DNA of 21,311 bases from UMGS172 sp964424555 (GCA_964424555.1 CAYRIX010000031.1:1-21311), one strand, 5' to 3'. Numbered from the stretch's first letter, positions 7,449 to 14,570 are shown. The notes: generated from the sequence alone by a model not told the origin. Numbers and translations are program-made.

Positions 7449-8222
7449 ATGTTTGACAAAATCGGAATTCAGCTTTTCTCGGTAAGAAACCACATGACCG
7501 ATGAAGCAGGAGTTAAGTACACCTTCGACCGTCTGGCTGAGATTGGCTATAAGGAGGTTCAGACCGCAGGTGCTTTCCCGTGTGATGTTGAGAAGTTTGC
7601 TGAGCACATGAAGAACGCAGGACTGACTTGCGTCGGAACTCACTACGGTTTCCCTGCAGACATCAATGACCTTGATGAGTATGTAAAGCTCCATCAGACC
7701 CTCGGTACAACCACCGCAGGTGTCGGCGGCGGCGCATACGGCAAGACCAAGGCTGAAGTTTTGGCTTATATTGACAAGGTCAACGAGCTTGCAGAAAAGC
7801 TTGCAGGCTACGGCATGAAATTCTCTTATCATCATCACAGCCACGAGTTCGCCAAGGTTCCCGGCGGCGACCGTGTTATCGACTACATGGTAGACGGCTT
7901 TGATAAGAAAAACGTCGTTTTTGTTCTCGATACCTGCTGGTTGGCAAACTCTTTCGTCAGCGTGACCGATTGGATCGAGAAGCTGGCAGGCCGCTGTGAT
8001 GTGCTTCACCTCAAGGATCGAGCAGTAAAATTCGGCACCAACGAAGGCTTCATCACCGAGTGCGGAGCCGGTAATGTCGATATCGCAGGTGCTATTAAGG
8101 CGGCTGAGTCTTCGGGAGTTAAGTCTATCTGCATTGAGCAGGATACTTGGCCCTTGGGCTTTGATTCTCTCGATTACAGCGCAAGAAAGAGCTTTGAGTA
8201 CGTTGCAAGCCTTATTAAGTAA
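7449..8222 (+). CDS. Sugar phosphate isomerase/epimerase-like TIM-barrel protein
   Basis: This encodes 257 residues of the xylose-isomerase-like / AP-endonuclease-2 TIM-barrel superfamily (cf. IolE, IolI, hydroxypyruvate isomerase). Seen in order: IGIQLFSVR in strand 1, EVQTAG near 36-41, YHHHSHEF (128-134), VFVLDTCW (Asp161), DVLHLKD (His187), ECGAGNVD (204-211) and SICIEQD (Glu230). These are the usual positions of the divalent-metal ligands. The protein has no signal sequence and should be cytosolic, isomerising or epimerising a sugar or inositol derivative; the substrate cannot be assigned. AAAGGAG lies 7-8 nt before the ATG. It follows the GH16-like lipoprotein, probably in the same transcript, and ends at a strong terminator. 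A long open frame on the opposite strand is a shadow. Confidence 0.88.
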   Translation: MFDKIGIQLFSVRNHMTDEAGVKYTFDRLAEIGYKEVQTAGAFPCDVEKFAEHMKNAGLTCVGTHYGFPADINDLDEYVKLHQTLGTTTAGVGGGAYGKTKAEVLAYIDKVNELAEKLAGYGMKFSYHHHSHEFAKVPGGDRVIDYMVDGFDKKNVVFVLDTCWLANSFVSVTDWIEKLAGRCDVLHLKDRAVKFGTNEGFITECGAGNVDIAGAIKAAESSGVKSICIEQDTWPLGFDSLDYSARKSFEYVASLIK

Positions 8223-8234
8223 TAGCAATACCTT

Positions 8235-8266
8235 AAAAACCGTTGCTTAAAAAAGCAACGGTTTTT
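8235..8266 (+). terminator. Terminator after the isomerase gene
   Basis: A perfect 14-bp stem (8235-8248 with 8253-8266) with an AAAA loop and a T5 run within the 3' arm. The A-rich 5' arm would also allow it to work on the opposite strand. Confidence 0.88.
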
Positions 8267-8271
8267 AATTT

Positions 8272-8306
8272 ACCTACTTGTCGGTAGGTTTAAAATGTGC
8301 TATTCT
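8272..8306 (+). promoter_or_regulatory. Putative promoter with overlapping palindromic operator
   Basis: ACCTAC (8272-8277) and GTAGGT (8284-8289) form a 6+6 palindrome around a 6-nt centre. TTGTCG (8278-8283), 17-nt spacer and TATTCT (8301-8306) make a weak sigma-A-like promoter whose -35 lies in the palindrome centre. The palindrome resembles operators of TetR-type repressors (ACCTAC...GTAGGT symmetry). No TetR-type gene is in the window, so the regulator is unknown. Confidence 0.45.
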
Positions 8307-8339
8307 TTACTCGATATATTTTTAAAAAGGAGCTATACC

Positions 8340-9173
8340 ATGAGCTACTATAGTATCCGATTCCCCGAAGGCAGGTCCAAGGTGCTGACCTTCAGCTATG
8401 ATGACGGAGTTGATTCCGACATCCGACTTTGCGAGATTTTTAAGAAAAACGGACTTAAGGGCACCTTTAATCTTAACGGTGGTATTATGAATGGAAAACC
8501 CGGTAACCACTGCAGAAGACTAACCGAAGAGGAGTGTAAAACTGTTTATGACGACCACGATTTTGAGGTTGCCTGCCATGGCTATACACATCCGTTTCTT
8601 GAACGGTGCGACCCGACAGTCGCTTTAAACGAGGTCGTGGCCGACCGATTAAAGCTTGAGCAGCTTTTCGGTGAAGAGGTGCATGGAATGGCATATCCTT
8701 TCGGCACATACAACGATACCGTGCTTGAATGTTGCCGTATTGCAGGTATTTACTACAACCGTACGGTCAAAAGCACCTTAAATTTCCAATTGCCGACCGA
8801 GTGGTTAACGTGGCACCCGACCTGCCACCACGCCAATGCCGAAATTTTCAATCTGGCCGATAAATTTATAAACGAGCAGGTTCCGTCGAAGCAGGCTCCG
8901 TGGCTTTTCTACATTTGGGGCCATTCGTATGAATTTAACCAACGCAACGATTGGGAACGTATGGAGGAGCTTTGTGAGAAGCTCGGTGGTCATGACGACG
9001 TGTGGTATGCCACCAACATGGAAATATACCGTTATTGCAGAAGCTTTAAGCGACTCAAATATTCCGCCGACGGCAAGACCATCTACAACCCCACCGCCGA
9101 AAAAATTTGGCTTTGCGATGGGGTCGGGGGAGAAATCTTTTCCATCGAACCCGGCGAAACGGTCAAAAGATAA
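8340..9173 (+). CDS. Polysaccharide deacetylase family protein (CE4/NodB fold), copy 1
   Basis: This encodes 277 residues with no signal peptide, so probably cytosolic unless exported by another route. CE4 signatures: TFSYDDG (Asp21, Asp22: catalytic base and metal ligand), CHGYTH (His80 and His84, the HxxxH metal pair), MAYPFGTYND (motif 3, 117-126) and FYIWGH (His195). CE4 enzymes remove N- or O-acetyl groups from sugars in glycans or small substrates. A short C-terminal beta-rich tail (about 235-277, SADGKTIYNPT...IW) is shared with the next protein. ATG 8340 was chosen for AAGGAG ~8 nt upstream; earlier in-frame starts would precede the ribosome site. The following gene starts 11 nt after its stop. 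Confidence 0.87.
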   Translation: MSYYSIRFPEGRSKVLTFSYDDGVDSDIRLCEIFKKNGLKGTFNLNGGIMNGKPGNHCRRLTEEECKTVYDDHDFEVACHGYTHPFLERCDPTVALNEVVADRLKLEQLFGEEVHGMAYPFGTYNDTVLECCRIAGIYYNRTVKSTLNFQLPTEWLTWHPTCHHANAEIFNLADKFINEQVPSKQAPWLFYIWGHSYEFNQRNDWERMEELCEKLGGHDDVWYATNMEIYRYCRSFKRLKYSADGKTIYNPTAEKIWLCDGVGGEIFSIEPGETVKR

Positions 9174-9184
9174 GGAGGACGGTT

Positions 9185-10021
9185 ATGGTAAGAAGATTTA
9201 TGAGATACCCCAAAGGAAAGGGTAAGGCCGTCACCTTAAGCTATGATGACGGTGTTCAGCAGGACACTCAAATGATAGCTTTAATGAAGAAGTACGGTGT
9301 CAAGGGCACATTCAACCTTAACAGTGCGAGGTTCATCACCCGTGACCACCAATATCCCGAGGGCAAGGTGTGGCGTGCTATGGTTGATGAGGATGTATTA
9401 CCTACCTATGACCCTGTAATCTGCAGTGTCGCCACCCATTCAGCACACCATCCGACCCTGCTTAATATGTCGGAGGCTGAAATCGCCGAGGAGATACTGT
9501 CCGACAGAATCGCACTTGAAAAGCTGTTTGGCCGCATTATCAACGGTCACGCCATCCCCAACGGCCCGTATGACGAGACCACAATAAAGGTCGGAAAGCT
9601 TTGTGGACTTAAATTTATGCGAACCACCAAGGCCACAAAGAGCTATAAATATCCCAAAACTCTTTTGCCGCTTGATCCAACCTGTGCACATTCCGATCCT
9701 GACTTAATGAACTTGGCCGAAAGGTTTTTGGCCGACACTCCGAAAGAGGATCCGTTCCTTTTCTATCTTTGGGGTCACACCTTCACCTTTGAGGGTGACA
9801 ACAACTGGTATATAATCGAAAACTTTATGCAGGCAGTATCGGGTAAAGAGGATATTTGGTATGCTACCAATGACGAGATATTCGATTATGCCGAAAAATT
9901 CTCACAGCTCGAGTGCTCGGCTGACGGTCATATCGTTTCCAACCCCACCGATACTGAAATATGGTTTGCCGTCGGCGGAAAGGTTTACAGCGTCAAATCA
10001 GGTCAGACCGTAAGAGTATAA
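9185..10021 (+). CDS. Polysaccharide deacetylase family protein (CE4/NodB fold), copy 2
   Basis: This encodes 278 residues, a full-length paralogue of the preceding protein. Matching motifs: TLSYDDG (Asp21, Asp22), VATHSAHH (His85 and His89), HAIPNGPYDET in place of YPFGTYND, and FYLWGH (His198). The same C-terminal tail is present (SADGHIVSNPT...IWFAVGG). ATG 9185 is set by AAGGAGG at 9172-9178, which overlaps the TAA of copy 1; frames opening further upstream would overlap copy 1. The change in motif 3 and the different region at 50-80 suggest a different substrate from copy 1. Together with the GH16-like lipoprotein and isomerase, this points to processing of an acetylated sugar, but no substrate is identifiable. 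No export signal is seen. Confidence 0.87.
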   Translation: MVRRFMRYPKGKGKAVTLSYDDGVQQDTQMIALMKKYGVKGTFNLNSARFITRDHQYPEGKVWRAMVDEDVLPTYDPVICSVATHSAHHPTLLNMSEAEIAEEILSDRIALEKLFGRIINGHAIPNGPYDETTIKVGKLCGLKFMRTTKATKSYKYPKTLLPLDPTCAHSDPDLMNLAERFLADTPKEDPFLFYLWGHTFTFEGDNNWYIIENFMQAVSGKEDIWYATNDEIFDYAEKFSQLECSADGHIVSNPTDTEIWFAVGGKVYSVKSGQTVRV

Positions 10022-10023
10022 AC

Positions 10024-10072
10024 AAAACACCTTTTGCAAAGCTTCTTGGAGCTGATGCAAAGGGTGTTTTTT
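10024..10072 (+). terminator. Terminator after the deacetylase pair
   Basis: A 15-bp stem (10024-10038 with 10056-10070, one G-T pair), an inner AGCT-type small stem in the loop, and a T6 run at 10067-10072. It separates the deacetylases from the AraC-type gene. Confidence 0.88.
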
Positions 10073-10206
10073 GCTGCACTGTATTTGGACGGTGTCAAAT
10101 CAGAACTTATCCCAAAGCCAAAACCGACAGGGCATCAATAATGATTGCAGAAAAGTAAGGACAAATTGACATTGTGAGTATATAATTAATGCAAGGCGGT
10201 GAGTCA

Positions 10207-11031
10207 ATGGATAACAGTGTTAATTTTGAAGATATTGGCTTTTCAGGGGCGGTTTTCAGCAACATTACCGCAACGGGCCAGAATTGGAGCTTTAAACCGA
10301 AGTATTACGGATACATGGACAAACCGAGACCTGATAACGGTATAGTGCTTATAACCTCAGGTATGACAGCACGTTTTGAAACGGCCGACGGACATGTCTT
10401 TGAGGCAAAGCAAGGAGATATTGTTTTCGCACCGCAGGGGTCGCTTTATAAGGTCGATTTTTATAATGTTGATCACGACGCTGCCATTCATTCCTACACT
10501 GCAAATTTTGAGATGAAGGACAGCAAGGGTGTTGACCTGTGTGAGGATGGCCCGATTCGTATCATTGCACATGACCGCACGGGTGAATTAGAGCCCATGG
10601 CCGCCGAGCTGTCACTTGCCTGCAACGATGTCAGGAACAATCAGCTACGCATCATGTCAAAATTCTATTTTCTTTTAGATTCACTTATTGCAAGCATCAG
10701 CGAAAGGGCAGAGGAATATTACCCAATCCGAAGGGGAATCGATGTATTAAGCGTTGAATGGAACAAGAATGAGCGCATATCACGCTATGCAGAGCTTTGC
10801 GATATAAGCGAAAGCTACTTCCACATGTTATTTAAAAGGTGGTCGGGCTTGAGCCCTGTTGATTACCGCAATCGCCTGAGGGTCGCCCACGCTAAGGCAA
10901 TTTTGCATAACACCTCAATGAGTATATGTGAGGTCGCATCTGCGGTAGGCTTTGACGACCAGTTTTATTTCAGCCGTGTTTTCAAGGCTGTTACAGGGGT
11001 CTCTCCCAAAAAATACCGAAAAACGAAATGA
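10207..11031 (+). CDS. AraC-family transcriptional regulator
   Basis: This encodes 274 residues. The N-terminal half is a cupin-like sensing domain: Gly-rich strands around residues 44-90, including ARFETADGHVFEAKQGDIVFAP, the typical 'GDIVFxP' turn. The last ~95 residues form the double helix-turn-helix of AraC/XylS: ISRYAELCDISESYFHMLFK, then ICEVASAVGFDDQFYFSRVFK, ending GVSPKKYR. Such proteins usually bind a sugar or related effector and activate neighbouring catabolic genes. ATG 10207 is chosen with GGCGGTGA just upstream; ATG 10189 is possible but lacks a ribosome site. It lies directly after the deacetylases and is likely their local regulator, which is inference. A TATAAT at 10181-10186 may be its -10, with only a weak AGGACA -35 at 10158. 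Confidence 0.92.
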   Translation: MDNSVNFEDIGFSGAVFSNITATGQNWSFKPKYYGYMDKPRPDNGIVLITSGMTARFETADGHVFEAKQGDIVFAPQGSLYKVDFYNVDHDAAIHSYTANFEMKDSKGVDLCEDGPIRIIAHDRTGELEPMAAELSLACNDVRNNQLRIMSKFYFLLDSLIASISERAEEYYPIRRGIDVLSVEWNKNERISRYAELCDISESYFHMLFKRWSGLSPVDYRNRLRVAHAKAILHNTSMSICEVASAVGFDDQFYFSRVFKAVTGVSPKKYRKTK

Positions 11032-11037
11032 TACATT

Positions 11038-11080
11038 ATATTAAAACTGACAGCACCGAGAGTGCTGTCAGTTTTAATAT
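11038..11080 (+). terminator. Terminator after the AraC-type gene
   Basis: A perfect 19-bp stem (11038-11056 with 11062-11080) with a 5-nt loop, T-rich 3' arm (GTTTTAATAT) but no long T-tract beyond. It starts 7 nt after the stop codon. Confidence 0.75.
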
Positions 11081-11264
11081 TCGCGAAACATTTTAGAAAC
11101 ATTGTAAAAATACCCAAATAATAAAATGTATCTGTTCGGTAGCGAGCCAAGGAAAGGATTTCAAAAAGAATTTTTCAAATTAATAAAACATAAACATTTC
11201 TGAAAACTTTTTCTAACACCGACAGAGTATATTTTTAACAGAAATTAAGAAAGAGGTAAAAACA

Positions 11265-11633
11265 ATGGACAGAAATGATCAGGAATTTATTGTAGAAAAG
11301 ATCCGCACACAGTACATCGACAAAGAAGACAGAGACATCAATCAGCTGAAGGCAATGGACGCAAAGGTAAAGCGTCCTGCAAATCTTTTGGCATACACGC
11401 TCGGGACACTCGGCGCAATAATAATGGGTAGTGGAATGAGCCTTGTTATGACCGATATATCCGAAAAGCTGGGCATATCAAACCCCATGGTTAGCGGTAT
11501 AGTGATTGGTGTTATAGGCTTGGCGGTAGTGACAGTCAACTATCCCTTATATAAAAGGATTCTTAGTAAAAGGCGCAAAAAATATGCACAGGCAATCATT
11601 GCAGTAAGTAATAGTATTATAAAGAAAGGTTAA
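11265..11633 (+). CDS. Small two-helix membrane protein, copy 1 of a local pair
   Basis: This encodes 122 residues: a charged, helical cytosolic-type N-terminus (1-36), a first transmembrane helix with a small-residue motif (about 38-61, LGAIIMGSGMSLVMTD), a short linker, a second helix (about 75-97, ending VNYPLYKRI) and a basic C-terminal helix. It matches the 134-residue protein encoded at 13893: the same IR-x-x-Y, ED-D, QL-x-x-[LM]DA-x-V, GxGMSxxMTD, YPxYxRI features. Similar small proteins are sometimes annotated 'dihydropteridine reductase' in databases, but no reductase motif is visible and I would not transfer that name. An AAAGAGGT lies ~10 nt before ATG. The next gene starts 12 nt after its stop. 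Function unknown. Confidence 0.75.
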   Translation: MDRNDQEFIVEKIRTQYIDKEDRDINQLKAMDAKVKRPANLLAYTLGTLGAIIMGSGMSLVMTDISEKLGISNPMVSGIVIGVIGLAVVTVNYPLYKRILSKRRKKYAQAIIAVSNSIIKKG

Positions 11634-11645
11634 AGGTGAAAAACA

Positions 11646-11897
11646 ATGGGAGAATTTTTTAAAAAGGCGTTTCAGGATATGAAGGAGTCGGCCAAGGCTC
11701 AGCATGAGGTGGATAAGGCTCAGTTCAATGCAGTTAAAGCTGAATCCAAGGCTCAGTGGGAAGAGGCAAAAGCAATGCGCAATCCTGAAAAGCGCAAAGC
11801 TATGATGCAGCGTGAGCGTGACGAAAAAATTGCCGAAGCTCAGCAGCGTAAAGCCGAGGCTCAGGCCAGAATTGATGCCGCACAGGGCAAAAACTAA
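11646..11897 (+). CDS. Small charged, Ala-rich helical protein
   Basis: This encodes 83 residues, about a quarter Ala and very rich in Lys, Glu, Gln and Arg, predicted to be almost entirely helical or coiled coil. It contains short repeats of the type AKAQ, AEAQ and KAE (for example SAKAQ, ESKAQ, IAEAQQRKAEAQ). There is no membrane segment, signal or known catalytic motif. The start has AAAGGTG upstream, 12 nt after the stop of the membrane protein, so the two are probably co-expressed and may interact at the membrane. It ends at a terminator, ahead of a two-component system with its own promoter. No family recognised. Confidence 0.7.
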   Translation: MGEFFKKAFQDMKESAKAQHEVDKAQFNAVKAESKAQWEEAKAMRNPEKRKAMMQRERDEKIAEAQQRKAEAQARIDAAQGKN

Positions 11898-11899
11898 TT

Positions 11900-11926
11900 A
11901 AACGGAGCCGTAAAACGGCTCCGTTT
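11900..11926 (+). terminator. Terminator after the helical protein gene
   Basis: A perfect 11-bp GC-rich stem (11900-11910 with 11916-11926, core CGGAGCCG) with a TAAAA loop and TTTCTTC following. Confidence 0.8.
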
Positions 11927-11967
11927 CTTCTATCAATGTCGAAAAAAGGAAAAACGCAAACAAAACT

Positions 11968-11995
11968 TTAACATTTGGGTGCTATAATGTATAAT
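11968..11995 (+). promoter_or_regulatory. Promoter of the first two-component system
   Basis: TTAACA at 11968-11973, 16-nt spacer, TATAAT at 11990-11995. A second TATAAT lies at 11983-11988. GGAGGT follows shortly before the ATG at 12025. Confidence 0.6.
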
Positions 11996-12024
11996 AGATT
12001 ACAACGATTAGCGGAGGTAACACG

Positions 12025-12696
12025 ATGTTTAAAATATTAGTTGTAGAGGATGATAAAGAGCTCAACAGGACGGTCTGCTCATTTCTTAATAACAGCGGTT
12101 ATGAGGCAACAGGGTGTCTTAACGCCAATGATGCTTACGATGCTCTTTACAGTGAAATGTACGACCTTATTATATCCGACATCATGATGCCTCAGGTCGA
12201 CGGCTTTGAGTTTGCGAGGAATGTCAGAGAACTAAACGAGGATATTCCAATTCTCTTTATGACCGCCCGTGACGATATTGCCTCCAAACAAAGAGGCTTC
12301 CGTATCGGTGTAGACGATTATATGGTCAAACCAATTGACCTAGACGAGCTCTTTTTACGCATAGGCGCACTTCTTCGCCGTGCTAAAATAGCATCGAGTC
12401 GTAAGCTTGAGATCGGCAGTTTCCAAATGGATGCCGACGAACATACCGCATATTTAGGGGATGAAGAAATTTCCCTCACCAACCGTGAGTTCAGTATTCT
12501 TTATAAATTGCTCAGTTATCCGAAAAAGACCTTTACAAGAACGCAGCTTATGGATGAGTTCTGGGATGCAGACACCGAAACCGCACCGAGAGCTGTTGAT
12601 GTTTATATGACAAAGCTTCGTTCAAAGCTGTCTGATTGTGAGGATTTTGAAATTAAAACCGTTCACGGTCTGGGCTACAAGGCGGTGATAAAATGA
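12025..12696 (+). CDS. OmpR/PhoB-family response regulator
   Basis: This encodes 223 residues. The receiver domain (1-115) has the acidic pair VVEDD (Glu8, Asp9, Asp10), the phospho-acceptor Asp52 in IISDIMMPQVDGFEF, Thr80 in LFMTAR and Lys102 in DDYMVKPID. The C-terminal winged helix (about 128-222) shows ISLTNREFSILYKLL, the recognition-helix region DTETAPRAVDVYMTKLRSKL and TVHGLGYKAVI. It regulates transcription when phosphorylated by the kinase encoded next; their genes overlap by four bases (ATGA at 12693-12696). GGAGGT precedes the ATG. Targets are unknown; the flanking small membrane proteins are plausible members of its regulon. Confidence 0.95.
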   Translation: MFKILVVEDDKELNRTVCSFLNNSGYEATGCLNANDAYDALYSEMYDLIISDIMMPQVDGFEFARNVRELNEDIPILFMTARDDIASKQRGFRIGVDDYMVKPIDLDELFLRIGALLRRAKIASSRKLEIGSFQMDADEHTAYLGDEEISLTNREFSILYKLLSYPKKTFTRTQLMDEFWDADTETAPRAVDVYMTKLRSKLSDCEDFEIKTVHGLGYKAVIK

Positions 12697-13760
12697 AGAA
12701 ACCGACAATTAAAGGTGTGTTGGGATCGGTCAACAGTTTTCTGCTATTCTTCTTAACAGTGGGATTCATCGTGTCCTGCTGTATGATGCTGTTTTTGAGT
12801 ATATTGGCAGATACTATGGAGCTTACGCTTACTACCGACAATATCGCCACTGCCGCAAAGGCAACCTTTTGGAACGTGGTTTTAATCACATTTCTTTTCA
12901 AATTGGCAGACTATATCCGCCGCAAAATAATGGTCGAGCGTCCAACTAAAATCATTACAGAAGCAACCGAAAAGATTATGTCCGGTGATTTTTCTGTCCG
13001 AATCAAGCCTATGCAAAGCTCCGGTATGGAAGGCTTTAATCAGATTGCTATGGCAATCAACCAAATGGCGGAAGAATTGTCGGGCGTAGAAACCCTGCGT
13101 ACGGATTTTATCGCAAACGTATCCCACGAAATGAAAACGCCTCTGGCCGTAATGCAGAACTATGGAACACTCCTGCAGGCACCTGATTTGAGTGAAGAAA
13201 AGCGGATCGAATATGCCAAAGGGGTAACTGACGGCTCCCGCCGTATGGCAGATATGATGACCAACATTTTAAAGCTCAATCGTTTAGAGAATCAACAGAT
13301 TTATCCCGAAGTGTCGGAATTTGATTTAAGCGAGCAGCTTTGCGAGTGCCTTTTGCAGTACGAAAACGTATGGGAAAAAGCAAATATTGAAATTGACACG
13401 GATATTGAAGAGAACATTAAGGTAAAAGCGGATGCCGAACTACTCGGCCATGTTTGGAATAACCTATTTTCTAACGCCTTTAAGTTCACGCCGTCGGGCG
13501 GTACCGTTACGGTCACCCTGACGGCTACCGAGCATCATGCCGTTGTAAAGGTTACCGATACGGGTTGCGGCATGTCACCTGAGGTTGGAACGCATATTTT
13601 TGAAAAATTTTATCAGGGTGACACCTCTCATTCGGTTCAGGGTAACGGCTTGGGACTTGCGCTTGTCAAAAGAGTAATTGATATTATGCAAGGCGAAATC
13701 GGTGTTGAAAGTGTCATCGGTAAAGGCTCAACCTTCACAGTGAAAATACGGAGAGTCTGA
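12693..13760 (+). CDS. Membrane sensor histidine kinase
   Basis: This encodes 355 residues. There are two transmembrane helices (about 13-38 and 56-74) with only a ~17-residue external loop, the layout of 'intramembrane-sensing' kinases that respond to envelope stress or act with a membrane partner. A HAMP-like linker follows (75-130). The phosphorylated His145 is in ANVSHEMKTPL. The ATPase domain has the N box NNLFSNAFKFT, G1 DTGCGMS and G2 GNGLGLALV. It phosphorylates the regulator encoded just upstream and is translationally coupled to it. The tiny sensor loop suggests a partner protein detects the signal; the two-helix membrane proteins on both sides are candidates by position only. Confidence 0.94.
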   Translation: MKKPTIKGVLGSVNSFLLFFLTVGFIVSCCMMLFLSILADTMELTLTTDNIATAAKATFWNVVLITFLFKLADYIRRKIMVERPTKIITEATEKIMSGDFSVRIKPMQSSGMEGFNQIAMAINQMAEELSGVETLRTDFIANVSHEMKTPLAVMQNYGTLLQAPDLSEEKRIEYAKGVTDGSRRMADMMTNILKLNRLENQQIYPEVSEFDLSEQLCECLLQYENVWEKANIEIDTDIEENIKVKADAELLGHVWNNLFSNAFKFTPSGGTVTVTLTATEHHAVVKVTDTGCGMSPEVGTHIFEKFYQGDTSHSVQGNGLGLALVKRVIDIMQGEIGVESVIGKGSTFTVKIRRV

Positions 13761-13892
13761 CACAAATCTCAAGGCTTATTATAAAGAGGGTAAAGCGCAG
13801 AATTGACCAATAAAAATGTGATTCAATGGCGATTTATATGATACAAAAAAGAAAAAGGATAAAGCTGTTAAACGCAGTGGAGGAGTATATAG

Positions 13893-14297
13893 ATGGAAAA
13901 TAAAGAAAAGGAAATGTTTAGCTTCACATACTCTGCAAAGGAGCAGGAGGAAATAAAGGCCATTCGCAAGAAATATTGTGCTTCCGAAGACGAGGATAAA
14001 ATGACCCAGCTTCGCCGTTTGGATGCGGCGGTGACACAAAAGGCGACAATGGTCTCGCTTGTGCTCGGCATTATCGGAGCTTTGATCTTAGGACTTGGAA
14101 TGAGCTTTGCAATGACCGACTTGGGAAATGTCCTCGGTTTAACCAAAGATAAGGCAATGCTACCGGGAATCGCCGTCGGTATTGTCGGCATTGTGCTCAT
14201 CTGCACAGCTTATCCCATGTACAACCGCATTATAAAGAAGGAACGTGAAAAAATCGCACCTGAGATTATAAGGCTTACTGATGAACTTATGAAATAA
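13893..14297 (+). CDS. Small two-helix membrane protein, copy 2 of a local pair
   Basis: This encodes 134 residues, homologous to the protein encoded at 11265. Charged N-terminal ~48 residues including KAIRKKYCASEDED and QLRRLDAAV, helix 1 about 52-76 (GALILGLGMSFAMTD), helix 2 about 90-112 ending TAYPMYNRII, then a basic C-terminal helix. GGAGGAG lies ~10 nt before ATG. It is 132 nt downstream of the kinase with no terminator seen between, so it may be part of the kinase transcript. Finding both members of one small membrane-protein family on either side of the same two-component system suggests a sensory or response partnership, but the biochemical role is unknown. No enzyme motif is visible. 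Confidence 0.78.
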   Translation: MENKEKEMFSFTYSAKEQEEIKAIRKKYCASEDEDKMTQLRRLDAAVTQKATMVSLVLGIIGALILGLGMSFAMTDLGNVLGLTKDKAMLPGIAVGIVGIVLICTAYPMYNRIIKKEREKIAPEIIRLTDELMK

Positions 14298-14338
14298 TTG
14301 GATATAAAGGCTTAGCAATATTAACGGTATTCATGTGC

Positions 14339-14412
14339 TCGATTCTCGCCGTATAAAACAAAAGCACCCATCTTACGATGAGTGCTGATTTTGGTGACCC
14401 GGACGAGAATCG
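14339..14412. repeat. Direct repeat copy A (tRNA-Glu 3' end plus terminator module)
   Basis: This 74-nt segment is nearly identical to 14499-14570: differences are a 2-nt insertion, one A/G change and a shifted GA/AG. Both begin with TCGATTCTCG and end with GAGAATCG, so each unit is bounded by short inverted ends. The unit contains, on the minus strand, the last 21 nt of a tRNA-Glu including CCA, then a terminator hairpin (14363-14386, perfect stem with GTAA-type loop). The period between copies is 160 nt. Confidence 0.8.
14392..14412 (-). pseudogene. tRNA-Glu 3' fragment (21 nt)
   Basis: The minus strand has the T-arm 3' half, the 3' acceptor strand and CCA of tRNA-Glu, identical to the intact gene at 14550-14624. 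Upstream of it the sequence is unrelated, so it cannot form a tRNA. Such 3' remnants are typical of integration next to tRNA genes or of a partly deleted tandem copy. Confidence 0.7.
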
Positions 14413-14498
14413 CCCATCGGAGGGTAAACCTCCTCGGCACGCACGCGGGCACCGAAACAGTCCCCCGGACTGTTTCTATTGCTTCGCAATTGCCCTGT
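14413..14498. repeat. Hairpin-rich spacer between the repeat copies
   Basis: This 86-nt GC-rich segment has a 10-bp hairpin (14454-14463 with 14467-14476, GAAACAGTCC with CCC loop) directly followed by a 5-bp hairpin (ATTGC-TTC-GCAAT, 14478-14490). No gene. It may be a dispersed repetitive element of this genome, which I cannot test. Confidence 0.5.
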
Positions 14499-14570
14499 TC
14501 GATTCTCGCCGTATAAAAAAAGCGCCCATCTTACGATGAGTGCTAGTTTTGGTGACCCGGACGAGAATCG
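14499..14570. repeat. Direct repeat copy B, overlapping the intact tRNA-Glu 3' end
   Basis: The second copy of the unit at 14339-14412, here continuous with the complete tRNA-Glu gene. It contains the tRNA's terminator. Confidence 0.8.
14514..14544 (-). terminator. Terminator of the tRNA-Met/tRNA-Glu operon
   Basis: On the minus strand AGCACTCATC and GATGGGCGCT (14521-14544) form a 10-bp stem with one A-C mismatch and a GTAA loop, followed by T7 (plus-strand A run 14514-14520), just after the tRNA-Glu CCA. Confidence 0.78.

Noticed and set aside
7299..8228. 309-codon open frame on the minus strand
   Set aside because: It lies antisense to the isomerase-like gene, has no family signature or ribosome site, and the plus strand has clear motifs, AAAGGAG and a terminator.
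10166..10186. TTGACA and TATAAT upstream of the AraC-type gene
   Set aside because: Only 9 nt separate them, too close for a sigma-A promoter; TATAAT may work with another, weak -35 at 10158.
11265..11633. Naming the small membrane proteins 'dihydropteridine reductase'
   Set aside because: Similar proteins may carry that database label, but at 122-134 residues with two helices and no nucleotide-binding motif the name is not supported.
14339..14570. CRISPR array
   Set aside because: Only two copies of a ~73-nt unit that contains tRNA and terminator sequence; no short repeats with unique spacers and no cas genes.
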